Below are positions 1-8,816 of a stretch of 64,000 nt of DNA, piece by piece. How positions within the stretch are numbered: position 1 is the stretch's first letter; every line of letters starts with the position of its first letter. A program made the position numbers and the translations under genes. A model generated the notes under the pieces. The model was not told the origin of the DNA, ran no database searches, and worked only from the letters and a program-made list of their open reading frames with translations. The DNA is from Deltaproteobacteria bacterium (GTDB lineage: Bacteria > Desulfobacterota > Dissulfuribacteria > Dissulfuribacterales > DYLC01): assembly GCA_028695735.1 (NCBI GenBank), contig JAQVIJ010000002.1:114841-178840 (forward strand), written 5' to 3'.

Positions 1-26
1 AAAAAGACACTTTTGGGACTTGGGGT

Positions 27-134
27 CGGCAGCGGTGAAGCATTTGTTCCATGCGTCGCATAACTGCCCTCCCTGGCAGTATGCGCCGCCGGCGCCCTCG
101 TGGCGCCTATTCCACAAACACTTCACCACTGCCG
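27..134 (+). repeat. Structured repeat element A, copy 1
   Basis: This 108-nt unit has arms CGGCAGCGGTGAAG (27-40) and CTTCACCACTGCCG (121-134) that pair over 14 positions with one C-A mismatch. Inside lie a hairpin GCATAACTGCC / GGCAGTATGC with loop CTCCCT and a second hairpin GGCGCC-CTCGT-GGCGCC. It is followed by a conserved tail of about 90 nt (CTCTTCGTCCCTACTTAACC onward). No credible coding frame was seen. The function is unknown. Confidence 0.85.
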
Positions 135-297
135 CCCTCTTCGTCCCTACTTAACCCCATGTTCATAACGGGTTCCCTATTCCTTTCTTCTAATTTCCTG
201 AATAGAGGATTGGCCTGCTGTAATGGCTAAACCGGCATTTCTAACAATAAAAAACGTGGAATAAAACAGAAAAACAAAACAGAAAAAGGACAAAGGA

Positions 298-350
298 AGA
301 AAAAGGACAGACACATTTCTGAACAACTTTTTTAAATTAAATCTCTTGGG
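298..350 (+). repeat. A-element leader repeat, copy 1
   Basis: An AT-rich block of about 53 nt containing GGACAGACACATTTCTGAAC and then TTAAATCTCTTGGG directly precedes element A copy 2. Near-identical blocks precede copies 3, 4 and the truncated copy 5, at about 649-702, 1226-1279 and 1832-1884. The leader is therefore part of the repeated unit and not chance flanking sequence. Confidence 0.75.
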
Positions 351-352
351 GT

Positions 353-460
353 CGGCAGCGGTGAAGCATTTGTTCCATGCGTCGCATAACTGCCCTCCAT
401 GGCAGTATGCGCCGCCGGCGCCCTCGTGGCGCCTATTCCACAAACACTTCACCCCTGCCG
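353..460 (+). repeat. Structured repeat element A, copy 2
   Basis: The length and fold match copy 1. The hairpin loop is CTCCAT instead of CTCCCT, and the 3' arm reads CTTCACCCCTGCCG, so the arm mismatch becomes C-C. The tail after the element is conserved up to about position 640 and ends near GTATGTGGTGTTTTTTAAGC. Confidence 0.85.
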
Positions 461-703
461 CCCTCTTCGTCCCTACTTAACCCCATGTTCATAACGGGTT
501 CCCTATTCCTTTCTTCTAATTTCCTGAATAGAGGATTGGTCTGCTGTTATACGAAGCCGGCATCCCTGCTAATAAAAATTTTAGAAATGGCCTGCACCCT
601 CTGTTGACCAAGGTTCAAAGGGTATGTGGTGTTTTTTAAGCGAACAACAGAAAAAGGACAGACACATTTCTGAACAACTTTTTTGAATTAAATCTCTTGG
701 GGG

Positions 704-811
704 CGTCAGCGGTGAAGCATTTGTTCCATGCGTCGCATAACTGCCCTCCCTGGCAGTATGCGCCGCCGGCGCCCTCGTGGCGCCTATTTCACAAACACTT
801 CACCACTGCCG
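704..811 (+). repeat. Structured repeat element A, copy 3
   Basis: This 108-nt copy has left arm CGTCAGCGGTGAAG, one change from the other copies, which adds a second mismatch to the closing stem. Both inner hairpins are intact. Its tail runs to about 972 and leads directly into inverted element B copy 1, so A, linker and inverted B together form a composite of about 430 nt. Confidence 0.85.
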
Positions 812-1023
812 CCCTCCTCGTCTCTGCAAAACTCCATGTCCATAACGGGTGCCCTATTCCTTTTTTCTAATTCCCTGAATAGAGGATTGGCCTGCTGTTA
901 TACGAAGCCGACATCCCTGCTAATAAAAATCTTAGAATCGGCTTTTACCCTCTATTAACCAAAGTTCAAAGGGTATGTGGTGTTTTTTAAGCGTCGTTTA
1001 CGGTTGGGCATGGGGTTCCGGAG

Positions 1024-1136
1024 GGGCGAGGGTAGCCGGTGTTTGTGGAATAGGCGCCACGAGGGCGCCGGCCCCACATCTCCGCCATGGAGGGCGGTTA
1101 TGTGGGGCATGGAACAAATGCCGGCTGCCCTCGCCC
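1024..1136 (-). repeat. Structured repeat element B, copy 1 (inverted relative to A)
   Basis: Read on the minus strand, this 113-nt unit is a diverged homolog of element A: it shares CATTTGTTCCATGC and GCCCTCGTGGCGCCTATTCC. The closing arms are wholly different, GGGCGAGGGCAGCCGG and CCGGCTACCCTCGCCC, yet they still pair over 16 positions with a single C-A mismatch. Hairpin 1 is CCCCACAT..CCGCC / GGCGG..ATGTGGGG. A conserved fold with changed stem sequence indicates selection on structure. Confidence 0.85.
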
Positions 1137-1279
1137 AGATATTAAATTATCGCCATATATTGGGACGCCTTGTCTGATGTAAGATTTTTCCCCTCTAAAA
1201 ACAGACAAAACAGAAAAAGGCAACAGAAAAAGGACAGACACATTTCTGAACAACTTTTTTAAATTAAATCTCTTGGGGT

Positions 1280-1387
1280 CGGCAGCGGTGAAGCATTTGT
1301 TCCATGCGTCGCATAACTGCCCTCCCTGGCAGTATGCGCCGCCGGCGCCCTCGTGGCGCCTATTCCACAAACACTTCACCACTGCCG
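1280..1387 (+). repeat. Structured repeat element A, copy 4
   Basis: This 108-nt copy matches copy 1 in both arms and both hairpins. It is preceded by the leader repeat (1226-1279). It is followed by the conserved tail and then by inverted element B copy 2, repeating the composite arrangement of copy 3 plus B1 with a period of about 576 nt. Confidence 0.85.
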
Positions 1388-1599
1388 CCCTCTTCGTCCC
1401 TACTTAACCCCATGTTCATAACGGGTGCCCTATTCCTTTTTTCTAATTCCCTGAATAGAGGATTGGTCTGCTGTTATACGAAGCCGGCATCCCTGCTAAT
1501 AAAAATATTAGAAATGGCCGTTACCCTCTGTTAACCAAGGTTCAAAGGGTATGTGGTGTTTTTTAAGCGTCGTTTACGGTTGGGCATGGAGTTCCGGAG

Positions 1600-1712
1600 G
1601 GGCGAGGGTAGCCGGTGTTTGTGGAATAGGCGCCAGGAGGGCGCCGGCCCCACATCTCCGCCATGGAGGGCGGTTATGTGGGGCATGGAACAAATGCCGG
1701 CTGCCCTCGCCC
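1600..1712 (-). repeat. Structured repeat element B, copy 2 (inverted relative to A)
   Basis: This unit is almost identical to B copy 1, with the same 16-nt closing arms. The second hairpin loop differs (AGGAG against ACGAG on the plus strand) while its GGCGCC stem is unchanged. After 1712 the sequence passes into a fragment of the interspersed repeat also seen at 4757 and 22204. Confidence 0.85.
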
Positions 1713-1738
1713 CTAAAACAAAAACATGTCATTGGGCC

Positions 1739-1815
1739 TTATAAAATTGCCCCTTCGCCCGATAACTATGTTGCTTGCCTGCTAAAAATGCTCACATACC
1801 TGTCTGCATGCAACA
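1739..1815 (+). repeat. Fragment of interspersed repeat C
   Basis: This stretch resembles the interior of the repeat at 4757-4892: TTGCCCCTTCGCCCGAT is followed about 40 nt later by AATGCTCACATACCTGTCTG. The terminal GGAACCTC motif is missing, so it is a fragment. Confidence 0.65.
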
Positions 1816-1884
1816 AAGAGAAAAATAATGAGAAAAAGGACAGACACATTTCTGAACAACTTTTTTGAATTAAATCTCTTGGGT

Positions 1885-1896
1885 CGGCAGCGGTGA
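1885..1896 (+). repeat. Truncated element A, copy 5
   Basis: A full leader repeat (about 1832-1884) is followed by only the first 12 nt of the A arm (CGGCAGCGGTGA). The sequence then switches to the 3' flank of aat. The break marks the right edge of the repeat block. Confidence 0.6.
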
Positions 1897-1914
1897 TCAA
1901 GATTAGACACGGAG

Positions 1915-2640
1915 TTATCGCTCTTCTGGCAAATTCAGTCCCGGAATTTGGGAAAACACATTCCAGTTTCTCACAGGCGCTGTATTCTGAAGCCTCACAT
2001 ATTTGCGCAAAAGCTGCAGAAAAAGCCTACGCGGTATCTCCTCGGCGCCGAAAGACATGAGATGGCGTGTGGTGACCTGGCAGTCTATCAATTGGAAACC
2101 CCATTGAATCAGCTGTTGAACCAGCGTTACAAAGGCCGTCTTGGAGGCGTCTGTAACCCTTGCCCACATGGATTCTCCGTAAAAGACTCGGCCTATGGCG
2201 ACACCGTAAAGCCCTCCCACCAGTTCCCGGTTCAGCCATGCCTCAGCCGAATGGGCGATGCCTCTTTCGTGCAGCGCCATATATGCCTGCACCATATCCT
2301 CATTCAGCCAGGTATCTTCCCCCTTTTCAAGCCTGCTCCCGGCACAGGCCCGAATGGTCTGTTCGAAGGCTGTATCGAATGTGATTTGAAAGCGTTTTGA
2401 ACGAAGGGTGCGCTGAAGTCTTCTGGAGATATGGAGTTTGGCAGGGAACAGTACCAGCCTGGGGTCAGGCGACCACCATAAAATAGGCTCGTCTGCATTA
2501 TACCATGGGAAAATGCCGTTTACATAGGCAAGGACCAGCCGTTCCGGCCTCAAATCCCCGCCTATGGCCAGAAGACCTGTGTCGTCAGCCAGGGTAGGGG
2601 ATGGAAAACTCAGTTCAGAACTCAGGAGGAATACGGACAT
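1915..2640 (-). CDS. aat: Leucyl/phenylalanyl-tRNA--protein transferase
   Basis: Aat transfers Leu or Phe from aminoacyl-tRNA to the N-terminus of proteins that carry basic N-terminal residues, marking them for ClpS/ClpAP degradation in the cytosol. The 241-residue length fits the family. The N-terminal stretch with GLLAIGGDLRPERL, GIFPWY, WWSPDPR and the later WLNRELVGGLYGV and GRVFYGESMW are family hallmarks. The ATG at 2640 has a strong GAGGGAG ribosome site. It is the last gene of the mqn operon, 11 nt after rnhA, and its stop lies about 20 nt from the repeat block. Confidence 0.95.
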   Translation of the reverse strand: MSVFLLSSELSFPSPTLADDTGLLAIGGDLRPERLVLAYVNGIFPWYNADEPILWWSPDPRLVLFPAKLHISRRLQRTLRSKRFQITFDTAFEQTIRACAGSRLEKGEDTWLNEDMVQAYMALHERGIAHSAEAWLNRELVGGLYGVAIGRVFYGESMWARVTDASKTAFVTLVQQLIQWGFQLIDCQVTTRHLMSFGAEEIPRRLFLQLLRKYVRLQNTAPVRNWNVFSQIPGLNLPEER

Positions 2641-2651
2641 GCTCCCTCAAG

Positions 2652-3194
2652 TTATACGGCGTTTCCTGCGGCCGGCAGCCTTGAAGCGCTGTCGCCGTTT
2701 GTATCGATGCCGCCCATTTCATCCTCCGGCAGTTCGCCGTTCAGTCCTTTTCGTATGGCCTCACGCGCCAGCCGATCTGCGATCTCGTTTTCCGTATGGC
2801 CGTCATGGCCCTTTACCCACTGCCACTGAGGTGAAAATTTTTTGCACAGGGCATCAAGCCGCTGCCATAGGTCACTGTTTTTTACGGCTGTCTTTTGTGT
2901 GGTCTTCCAGCCGTTTTGTTTCCATTTCTGCATCCATTGAGTCAGCCCGGACATCACATATTGGGAATCAGTGGTGATGAGAATCGGCATGTTGTCTGTC
3001 TTGATGGCCTCAAGCCCGCGAATCACGGCCAGAAGCTCCATGCGGTTGTTTGTGGTGCGCCGAGTCCAGCCGCAAAGTCTTTTTTCGTGGCTATTCCACC
3101 TCAGAAACACCCCCCAGCCGCCGGGCCCTGGATTTCCTGAACAGGCGCCGTCCGTGTAGATCAAGATGTTGCGGTGGCCTGTTTCGGGACTCAT
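2652..3194 (-). CDS. rnhA: Ribonuclease HI
   Basis: RNase HI cleaves the RNA strand of RNA-DNA hybrids. The catalytic residues are visible: D15 (YTDGACSGNPGPGGWG), E53 (NNRMEL), D76 (TTDSQYV) and D140 (ENEIADRLA), with H133 in the usual flexible-loop position. The chosen ATG at 3194 overlaps the ubiE stop as ATGA, giving 180 residues. The frame stays open much further upstream, but that part is antisense-frame reading of ubiE. A C-terminal tail of about 30 residues (KGLNGELPEDEMGG onward) exceeds the usual 150-155 length and has no recognised role. Confidence 0.95.
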   Translation of the reverse strand: MSPETGHRNILIYTDGACSGNPGPGGWGVFLRWNSHEKRLCGWTRRTTNNRMELLAVIRGLEAIKTDNMPILITTDSQYVMSGLTQWMQKWKQNGWKTTQKTAVKNSDLWQRLDALCKKFSPQWQWVKGHDGHTENEIADRLAREAIRKGLNGELPEDEMGGIDTNGDSASRLPAAGNAV

Positions 3195-3898
3195 GGCCTT
3201 ACTGCTGTATAAAGTGTAACTATGCCCATGGTCATGGGCCTGTATCCCACACCCTGGAAACCGTGGACCCTGAGCAGATCGCACAGGGCTTCCGGAGCCA
3301 TGAAGGCCTCTATGGACTCTGCCAGGTATATGTAGGCGGCCTTGTCTCCGGAGACGGCGCCTCCGGTTGCCGGCAGGATTTTGTGCAGATAAAAGCGATA
3401 AAAAGGGGCGAAAATCGGGTTTTGAGGCCTTGAAAATTCCAAAATGGCCAATTTGCCACCTGGTTTCAGCACCCTGTGCAGTTCGCTTATGCCTTTTTCG
3501 ATATTTCCAAGATTGCGCACGCCAAAGGCCACAGTGGCCCCTGCAAAGACACTGTTTTTGAAGGGCAGGGCCTCGCCGTCTCCGCATATGGGCGTTATGG
3601 CCTTGCGTTCTTCGCTGGTCAGTCTTTTTTGTCCGTAGGCCAGCATGTCGTAACAGAAATCCAGCCCGATTACTCGGCTTTTGAGCCTGTTATGCAGCAC
3701 ACGGGAGAGCGGCAGTGTGCCTGCGCAGAGATCGAGTATGGGGCCGCTATCGCATCCATCAAGGGCCTTTGCAGTGCTGTTGCGCCAGGAACGGTCGATA
3801 CCCAGGCTCAACAGGGAGTTCAGGAGGTCATATTTTGCTGAGACCGAGCTGAATTTTTGTTGTACGAAGTCCTTTTTCTCTTTCTGGTGTTTGAACAT
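3191..3898 (-). CDS. ubiE: Demethylmenaquinone methyltransferase (UbiE/MenG family)
   Basis: This class I SAM-dependent enzyme methylates demethylmenaquinone to menaquinone, the last step of the pathway. It has 235 residues, with N-terminal FSSVSAKYDLLNSLLSLGIDRSWR, SAM motif LDLCAGTLPLS at about 56-66, and the C-terminal signature HRVLKPGGKLAILEFSRP. The SAM motif departs from the common LDxxxGTGD form, so the enzyme may be diverged. It sits between mqnA (3 nt upstream) and rnhA (ATGA overlap). With an adjacent futalosine pathway and no ubiquinone genes, menaquinone is the likely substrate. Confidence 0.88.
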   Translation of the reverse strand: MFKHQKEKKDFVQQKFSSVSAKYDLLNSLLSLGIDRSWRNSTAKALDGCDSGPILDLCAGTLPLSRVLHNRLKSRVIGLDFCYDMLAYGQKRLTSEERKAITPICGDGEALPFKNSVFAGATVAFGVRNLGNIEKGISELHRVLKPGGKLAILEFSRPQNPIFAPFYRFYLHKILPATGGAVSGDKAAYIYLAESIEAFMAPEALCDLLRVHGFQGVGYRPMTMGIVTLYTAVRP

Positions 3899-3901
3899 GG
3901 T

Positions 3902-4741
3902 CTATATTCGAATGATATGCAGGTCTGGAACAAGGGGATAGTCGAAGGATTCATGGAGCAGCTCGAAGAAACAGGCCAGGGCCTTTATATGCGTGGAGTC
4001 GAAGTGCAGATGAATGCCCCGCAGGTAATTCAGACACTCTCTGGCGGTCAGTCCTGCCCTGAAGGCTACGCGAGCGCTGATATTTTCCAGTTCCCGCAGG
4101 CCGTTTCTGTAACAGGTCAGGATGTGCTGATACAGGGCTCGAACTGTATCAGGCGTCCGTTCCCATGTGTCTTTGCGTACCGCCCAGACCGCAAATACGA
4201 AAGGAAGCCCCGTCTTTTCCATCCATATCTCGGCCAGGTCGAAAAAGTGCAGGTCAGGCCGGTGTTTTTTGAGCTGCAAGGCCTCATCTCCTATGGCCAG
4301 ATAGCCGTCAAAAATAGCATTTGCCTCGAAGTCTGCAAGAGTGCCGCATTCATAACATGGCATAACCTGGTAAAATCTCTCCAGTATCAGCCGCAGGAGA
4401 TTGACAGATGTGGCCGACTGTGAGGTGAGTAGAATGTGTTTGCCAGCCATTTCATGCAGTCCATGGGCCTTGCGTGTGATGAGAAACACGCTTCCCACGG
4501 CCCCGACTGCGCTTATACCCAGGTTTGGAAGCATGCAGTAGTTCTGAATGTCCAAGCCGTAGGCATAAGAGGAGATGAGCCCTACGTCTATCTCGGCAGC
4601 CTTCAGCAGGCGGTTGAGCAGGCTTGGAGGGCCTTCTATGACCTGCCATGGGGCTGTGGTGGCGCCTTGGGCCGGCTCCATGTCTTGCCATGGCACATAT
4701 ATGCCTGCTGTATTTATGAAATTTACTATGCCTATTTTCAG
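3902..4741 (-). CDS. mqnA: Chorismate dehydratase of the futalosine pathway (MqnA)
   Basis: MqnA converts chorismate to 3-[(1-carboxyvinyl)oxy]benzoate, the first step of futalosine-route menaquinone synthesis. The body shows the periplasmic-binding-protein-like fold of the family: GPPSLLNRLLKAAEIDVGLISS, HILLTSQSATSVNLLRLIL, AIFDGYLAIGDEAL. A GTG at 4696 would remove the conserved N-terminal strand. The same frame continues back to 4741 as LKIGIVNFINTAGIYVPWQD, matching the family start, with AAAGGA seven nt before a CTG codon and an in-frame TGA just above it. The start is therefore probably CTG. A MITE-like repeat begins about 15 nt upstream and may have removed the original start. The 279-residue length is normal. 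Confidence 0.85.
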   Translation of the reverse strand: MKIGIVNFINTAGIYVPWQDMEPAQGATTAPWQVIEGPPSLLNRLLKAAEIDVGLISSYAYGLDIQNYCMLPNLGISAVGAVGSVFLITRKAHGLHEMAGKHILLTSQSATSVNLLRLILERFYQVMPCYECGTLADFEANAIFDGYLAIGDEALQLKKHRPDLHFFDLAEIWMEKTGLPFVFAVWAVRKDTWERTPDTVRALYQHILTCYRNGLRELENISARVAFRAGLTARECLNYLRGIHLHFDSTHIKALACFFELLHESFDYPLVPDLHIIRI

Positions 4742-4756
4742 AACGGCTTCCTTTCA

Positions 4757-4892
4757 GGGAATCTCGAAAAATTGCCTTTTCGCCCGATTACTGCGTTGAT
4801 CATCAGCGGAAAATGCTCACATACCTGTCTGCGTGCAACGCACAGGCAGGCAGGAAGTAGTGGAACGAAGATTCTGATTCCGTAGAGGTTCC
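4757..4892 (+). repeat. Interspersed MITE-like repeat C
   Basis: This 136-bp element between mqnF and mqnA has short inverted ends, GGGAATCTC at the left and GAGGTTCC at the right. Its interior carries TTGCCTTTTCGCCCGATTAC and AATGCTCACATACCTGTCTG. Partial copies occur at 1739-1815, 22204-22285 and, as the end motif only, at 46693-46704. It codes for nothing recognisable. It fills most of the 189-nt gap in an otherwise overlapping operon. Confidence 0.7.
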
Positions 4893-4930
4893 ATTTAATG
4901 TAAAACGGGGTTTATTTTTCAAGGAATCCT

Positions 4931-6180
4931 TCAGTGTCCCATACTTGATAATTGCCTGACCCACTGCATATTCTCCTTGCCCGTGTCGCTGGGTGTATAG
5001 TGTATTAGAAAATCATAGACTTCCTGCGGGGTTTTACAGTTTTCAGTGCGTATAGAGAGAAAATTTGCCTTTTTCTCCGGTTCCAATGAGCCTATTCTGT
5101 CGTTGAGTTTTAGGGCCGCTGCCCCGCCCAGTGTGGCGGCCCGAAAGATGGTTTCGCTGGAAATCTCCGGGGCCAGTCTGGCTAAAGAAGACATCTCGGC
5201 GAATATGGACAGTTTGTCGTTGCTGGCCAGACTGTCAGTGCCTAATGCAATGGGAATGCCCCTGAATACGAGTTTGGCCGCTCGCGGAATGCCGGAGCCC
5301 AGAAACAGGTTGCTTCTTGGACACAGACAGGCCGTGGCCCCTGAGGATGCCAGGAGATTCAGGTCATCGTCGTCGAGATGAACGCAGTGTACGCAGATGG
5401 TACCGGAGTCCAGTGCCTCCAGATTGTACAGGTATCGTATGGGTGAGGTCTCCGGTATATGGAATTCCAGAGGCCATTTGCCCTTTTTTTCGAGAAATGC
5501 CCGCATGGGCCCTGTGCCGGAGGCGAGAAACTCCATCTCCTCCTGGGACTCCGCTACATGAATGGAAAAGGGCCTGTTGCGCTCATTGCAGAGGTTTTTG
5601 ATGGCCTTTATGAGCCCTGGGAACACGGAATAACAGGCATGCGGTGCAATGGCCGCAAGAAATCCTTCGTGTTCCAGTCCCTTCAGATCCATGTCCATGG
5701 CATTCAAGTCAGGTGCATCCTGCCTTTTAAGACATATAACCTCTTGAAAAAACATGCAAATGTCAAGAGGATGGCTTTCAGCCAGCAGGGTAGGCGCAAT
5801 GGTGGTGTTGCCTACATCGCCTATGGCTATAATGCCTTCGTTCATAAGTCCGGAAATCGCATTTTTAATGGCGTCTTCCTCGTCCTGCTCAGTGAGATTC
5901 TCTTTGGCTTCCAGCATATTTGAGACCCATCGAGTAAAGGAGCCCGTAGGAGAAAGACGCATGTGCAGGCCGGCCAGCTCCATGTGCGTATGGCAGTTGA
6001 CCAATCCTGGGCAAAGTACGGCATCGCCGTGGTCTATGAGTTCCCCATGAAAGCGGCTGAGAATCTCATGCGTCCTGCCCACAGCTACTATTTTGTCGTG
6101 AAAGACCGCTACGGCCCCATTCTCCAGCACAGGCGTTGTGACAGGTGCCACCCATTTGGCTCGGTGAATGACAAGACCGC

Positions 6181-6184
<4 letters not shown>
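4931..6184 (-). CDS. mqnF: Aminodeoxyfutalosine deaminase (amidohydrolase)
   Basis: This metal-dependent amidohydrolase has 417 residues, a composite N-terminal beta-domain, the first metal site H65-x-H67 in CPGLVNCHTHMEL, and further ligands in IHVAESQEE, CVHCVHLDD and LGTDSLASND. Adjacent to mqnE and mqnC, it most likely deaminates aminodeoxyfutalosine to futalosine, the step specific to organisms whose MqnB acts on futalosine. Its ATG overlaps the mqnC stop as ATGA. The amidohydrolase fold is certain. The substrate is inferred from context, since related enzymes act on S-adenosylhomocysteine or guanine. Confidence 0.85.
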
Positions 6185-7256
<1,072 letters not shown>

Positions 7257-7260
<4 letters not shown>

Positions 7261-8342
7261 ACGGGACGATAAAGGGTGTCACGCTCCACAGGCTCAAAAC
7301 CTGCGTTTCGAATGAGCCGTTCGATCTCGGCCCTGCTCATGGCCTGTGCGGTCTCTGCCCCTGCCATGTGCGTAATTTTCTCCTCCAAAATGGTGCCGTC
7401 CAGGTCGTCTGCACCAAAGGAAAGGGCGATCTGCGCCACCTTCTGGCCCAGCATCACCCAGTAGGCCTTGATGTGCGGAAAGTTGTCCAGCACAAGCCTG
7501 GAGATGGCGATGGTCTTGAGGTCATCCACGCCGTCTGTCTGAGAGATGCCTTCCAGTTGTGTGTTTTTGGAGTGAAAGGCCAGAGGAATGAAACACAGAA
7601 ACCCCTTTGTCTCGTCCTGGGCATCTCTTAAGGCCATGAGGTGCTCTATGCGCTCCTGAATGGTCTCGATGTGGCCGTAGAGCATGGTGGCGTTGGTATG
7701 AATCCCCATTTTATGTGCGGTCTTGGCCACCTCTATCCAGTCCTTGCCCGGAAGTTTATTGGGGCAGAGCCGCTCTCGAATACGGGGGCTGAAGACCTCG
7801 GCACCGCCGCCTGGAATGGAGCCCAGCCCTGCCTCCACCAGGTCTTTCAGGGTGTCTTCGATACTTTTGCCACCTATCTTGGCTATATGGGCGATCTCCA
7901 CACAGGTAAATGCCTGAATGTGTATTTCGGGCCTTTCCCGCTTTATGGCCCTGAGCATCTCCAGGTAGTAGTCATAGGGGAGATCGGGGTGGAGGCCGCC
8001 GACGATGTGCACCTCTGTGATGGGTTCGTCTTTGCGCTCACGAATGCGGCTGACTATCTCCTCAATGGACATCTCGTAGGAGAGCGGCGCGCCTTTTTCC
8101 TTGCCAAATGCACAGAATTTGCACAGATTTGTGCAGACATTGGAGTAATTGATGTGTTGGTTGTAGATGTACCAGGTCTTTTTGCCGTTTATGCGCTCCC
8201 TGACCTGGCCGGCCAGCCAGCCGATGAGCGGAAGAAAGGGGGATGCGTAGAGGCGTTCGGCGTCCTCCGCCGAGATGCGTTCCCCTGCCTCTATTTTTGC
8301 GTATATGTCATGAAGACCTGCCTGCTTCAGAATGGTGTTCAA
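7257..8342 (-). CDS. mqnE: Aminofutalosine synthase (MqnE)
   Basis: This radical SAM enzyme joins the MqnA product to SAM-derived adenosine, giving aminodeoxyfutalosine. It has C70-x3-C74-x2-C77 (NVCTNLCKFCAFG), VHIVGGLHPDLPYDYY, SIPGGGAEVFSPRIRERLCP and a C-terminal GADDLDGTILEEKI. The start is TTG at 8342, overlapping the FKBP stop as TTGA, with AAGGAG at a good distance. The 361-residue length is typical. mqnE, mqnC, the deaminase and mqnA cover most of the route; mqnB (futalosine hydrolase) and mqnD are not in this window. Confidence 0.93.
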
Positions 8343-8812
8343 TTTTGCTCCTTTTCCGCGGGATCTGGGTCGATATCCCGAATCTTGACCTCGAAGAGCA
8401 TGGTCTGGCCTGCCAAGGGGTGGTTGAAGTCCAAAAGAACAGCGCCCTCCCAGAATCTTTTGATCACAGCAGGCCTTTTCAGCCCGAATTCATCAGGCGC
8501 CTTGACCATTTTCCCCACGGCAATCTCTTCGTATATCCGTTCCGCCGCCACAAGCACCACCTGTTTGGGGTCGTAAAGTCCATAGGTGTATTGAGGCGGT
8601 ACTGGTATCACCTTGACATCCCCTGGTTTCAGGCCGATGATCCCTTCTTCCACGGGTTTGGGAAAGTCTCCATTGCCGCAGATGAGCCGCACCGGCCCCC
8701 CTGATTTTTCGGAGGAATCCACTATTTGGCCGCTTTTCAGGCGTATTTGGTATTCAATCACCACTCCGAAGCCGAAATCCACTCGAAGTGTATGGTTTTC
8801 CATAGTTGACAT
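8339..8812 (-). CDS. FKBP-type peptidyl-prolyl isomerase (SlyD/SlpA-like)
   Basis: This protein of about 157 residues has the FKBP pattern interrupted by an insert-in-flap domain: VVIEYQIRLKSGQIVDSS, PVEEGIIGLKPGDVK, VPPQYTYGLYDP, then the IF domain and the closing LLDFNHPLAGQTMLFEVKI typical of SlyD-type chaperone-isomerases. It lacks a His/Cys metal-binding tail and a signal peptide, so it is likely cytosolic. Starts at 8836, 8812 and 8803 are all possible; 8812 is chosen because it sits just after the upstream stop, though no clear ribosome site supports it. A role in folding quinone-pathway or envelope proteins is only inferred from context. Confidence 0.85.
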   Translation of the reverse strand: MSTMENHTLRVDFGFGVVIEYQIRLKSGQIVDSSEKSGGPVRLICGNGDFPKPVEEGIIGLKPGDVKVIPVPPQYTYGLYDPKQVVLVAAERIYEEIAVGKMVKAPDEFGLKRPAVIKRFWEGAVLLDFNHPLAGQTMLFEVKIRDIDPDPAEKEQN

Positions 8813-8816
8813 GGCG

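Noticed and set aside
960..970. GGTTCAAAG resembling a tRNA T-loop in the repeat block
   Set aside because: No acceptor stem or anticodon arm can be drawn around it, and no partner stem matches.
377..1744. Repeated open frames of about 60-105 codons in the first 1.9 kb
   Set aside because: They recur only because the DNA repeat recurs. They run through the hairpins, have no ribosome sites, and their amino-acid sequences show no family pattern. Selection is visible on base pairing instead.
1948..2400. Long plus-strand frames opposite the mqn operon
   Set aside because: They mirror codon bias of the minus-strand genes, have no ribosome sites and match no family.
2652..3587. A 311-residue RNase H with an N-terminal extension
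   Set aside because: The extension is an out-of-frame reading of ubiE. The ATG at 3194 with an ATGA overlap gives the conserved start.
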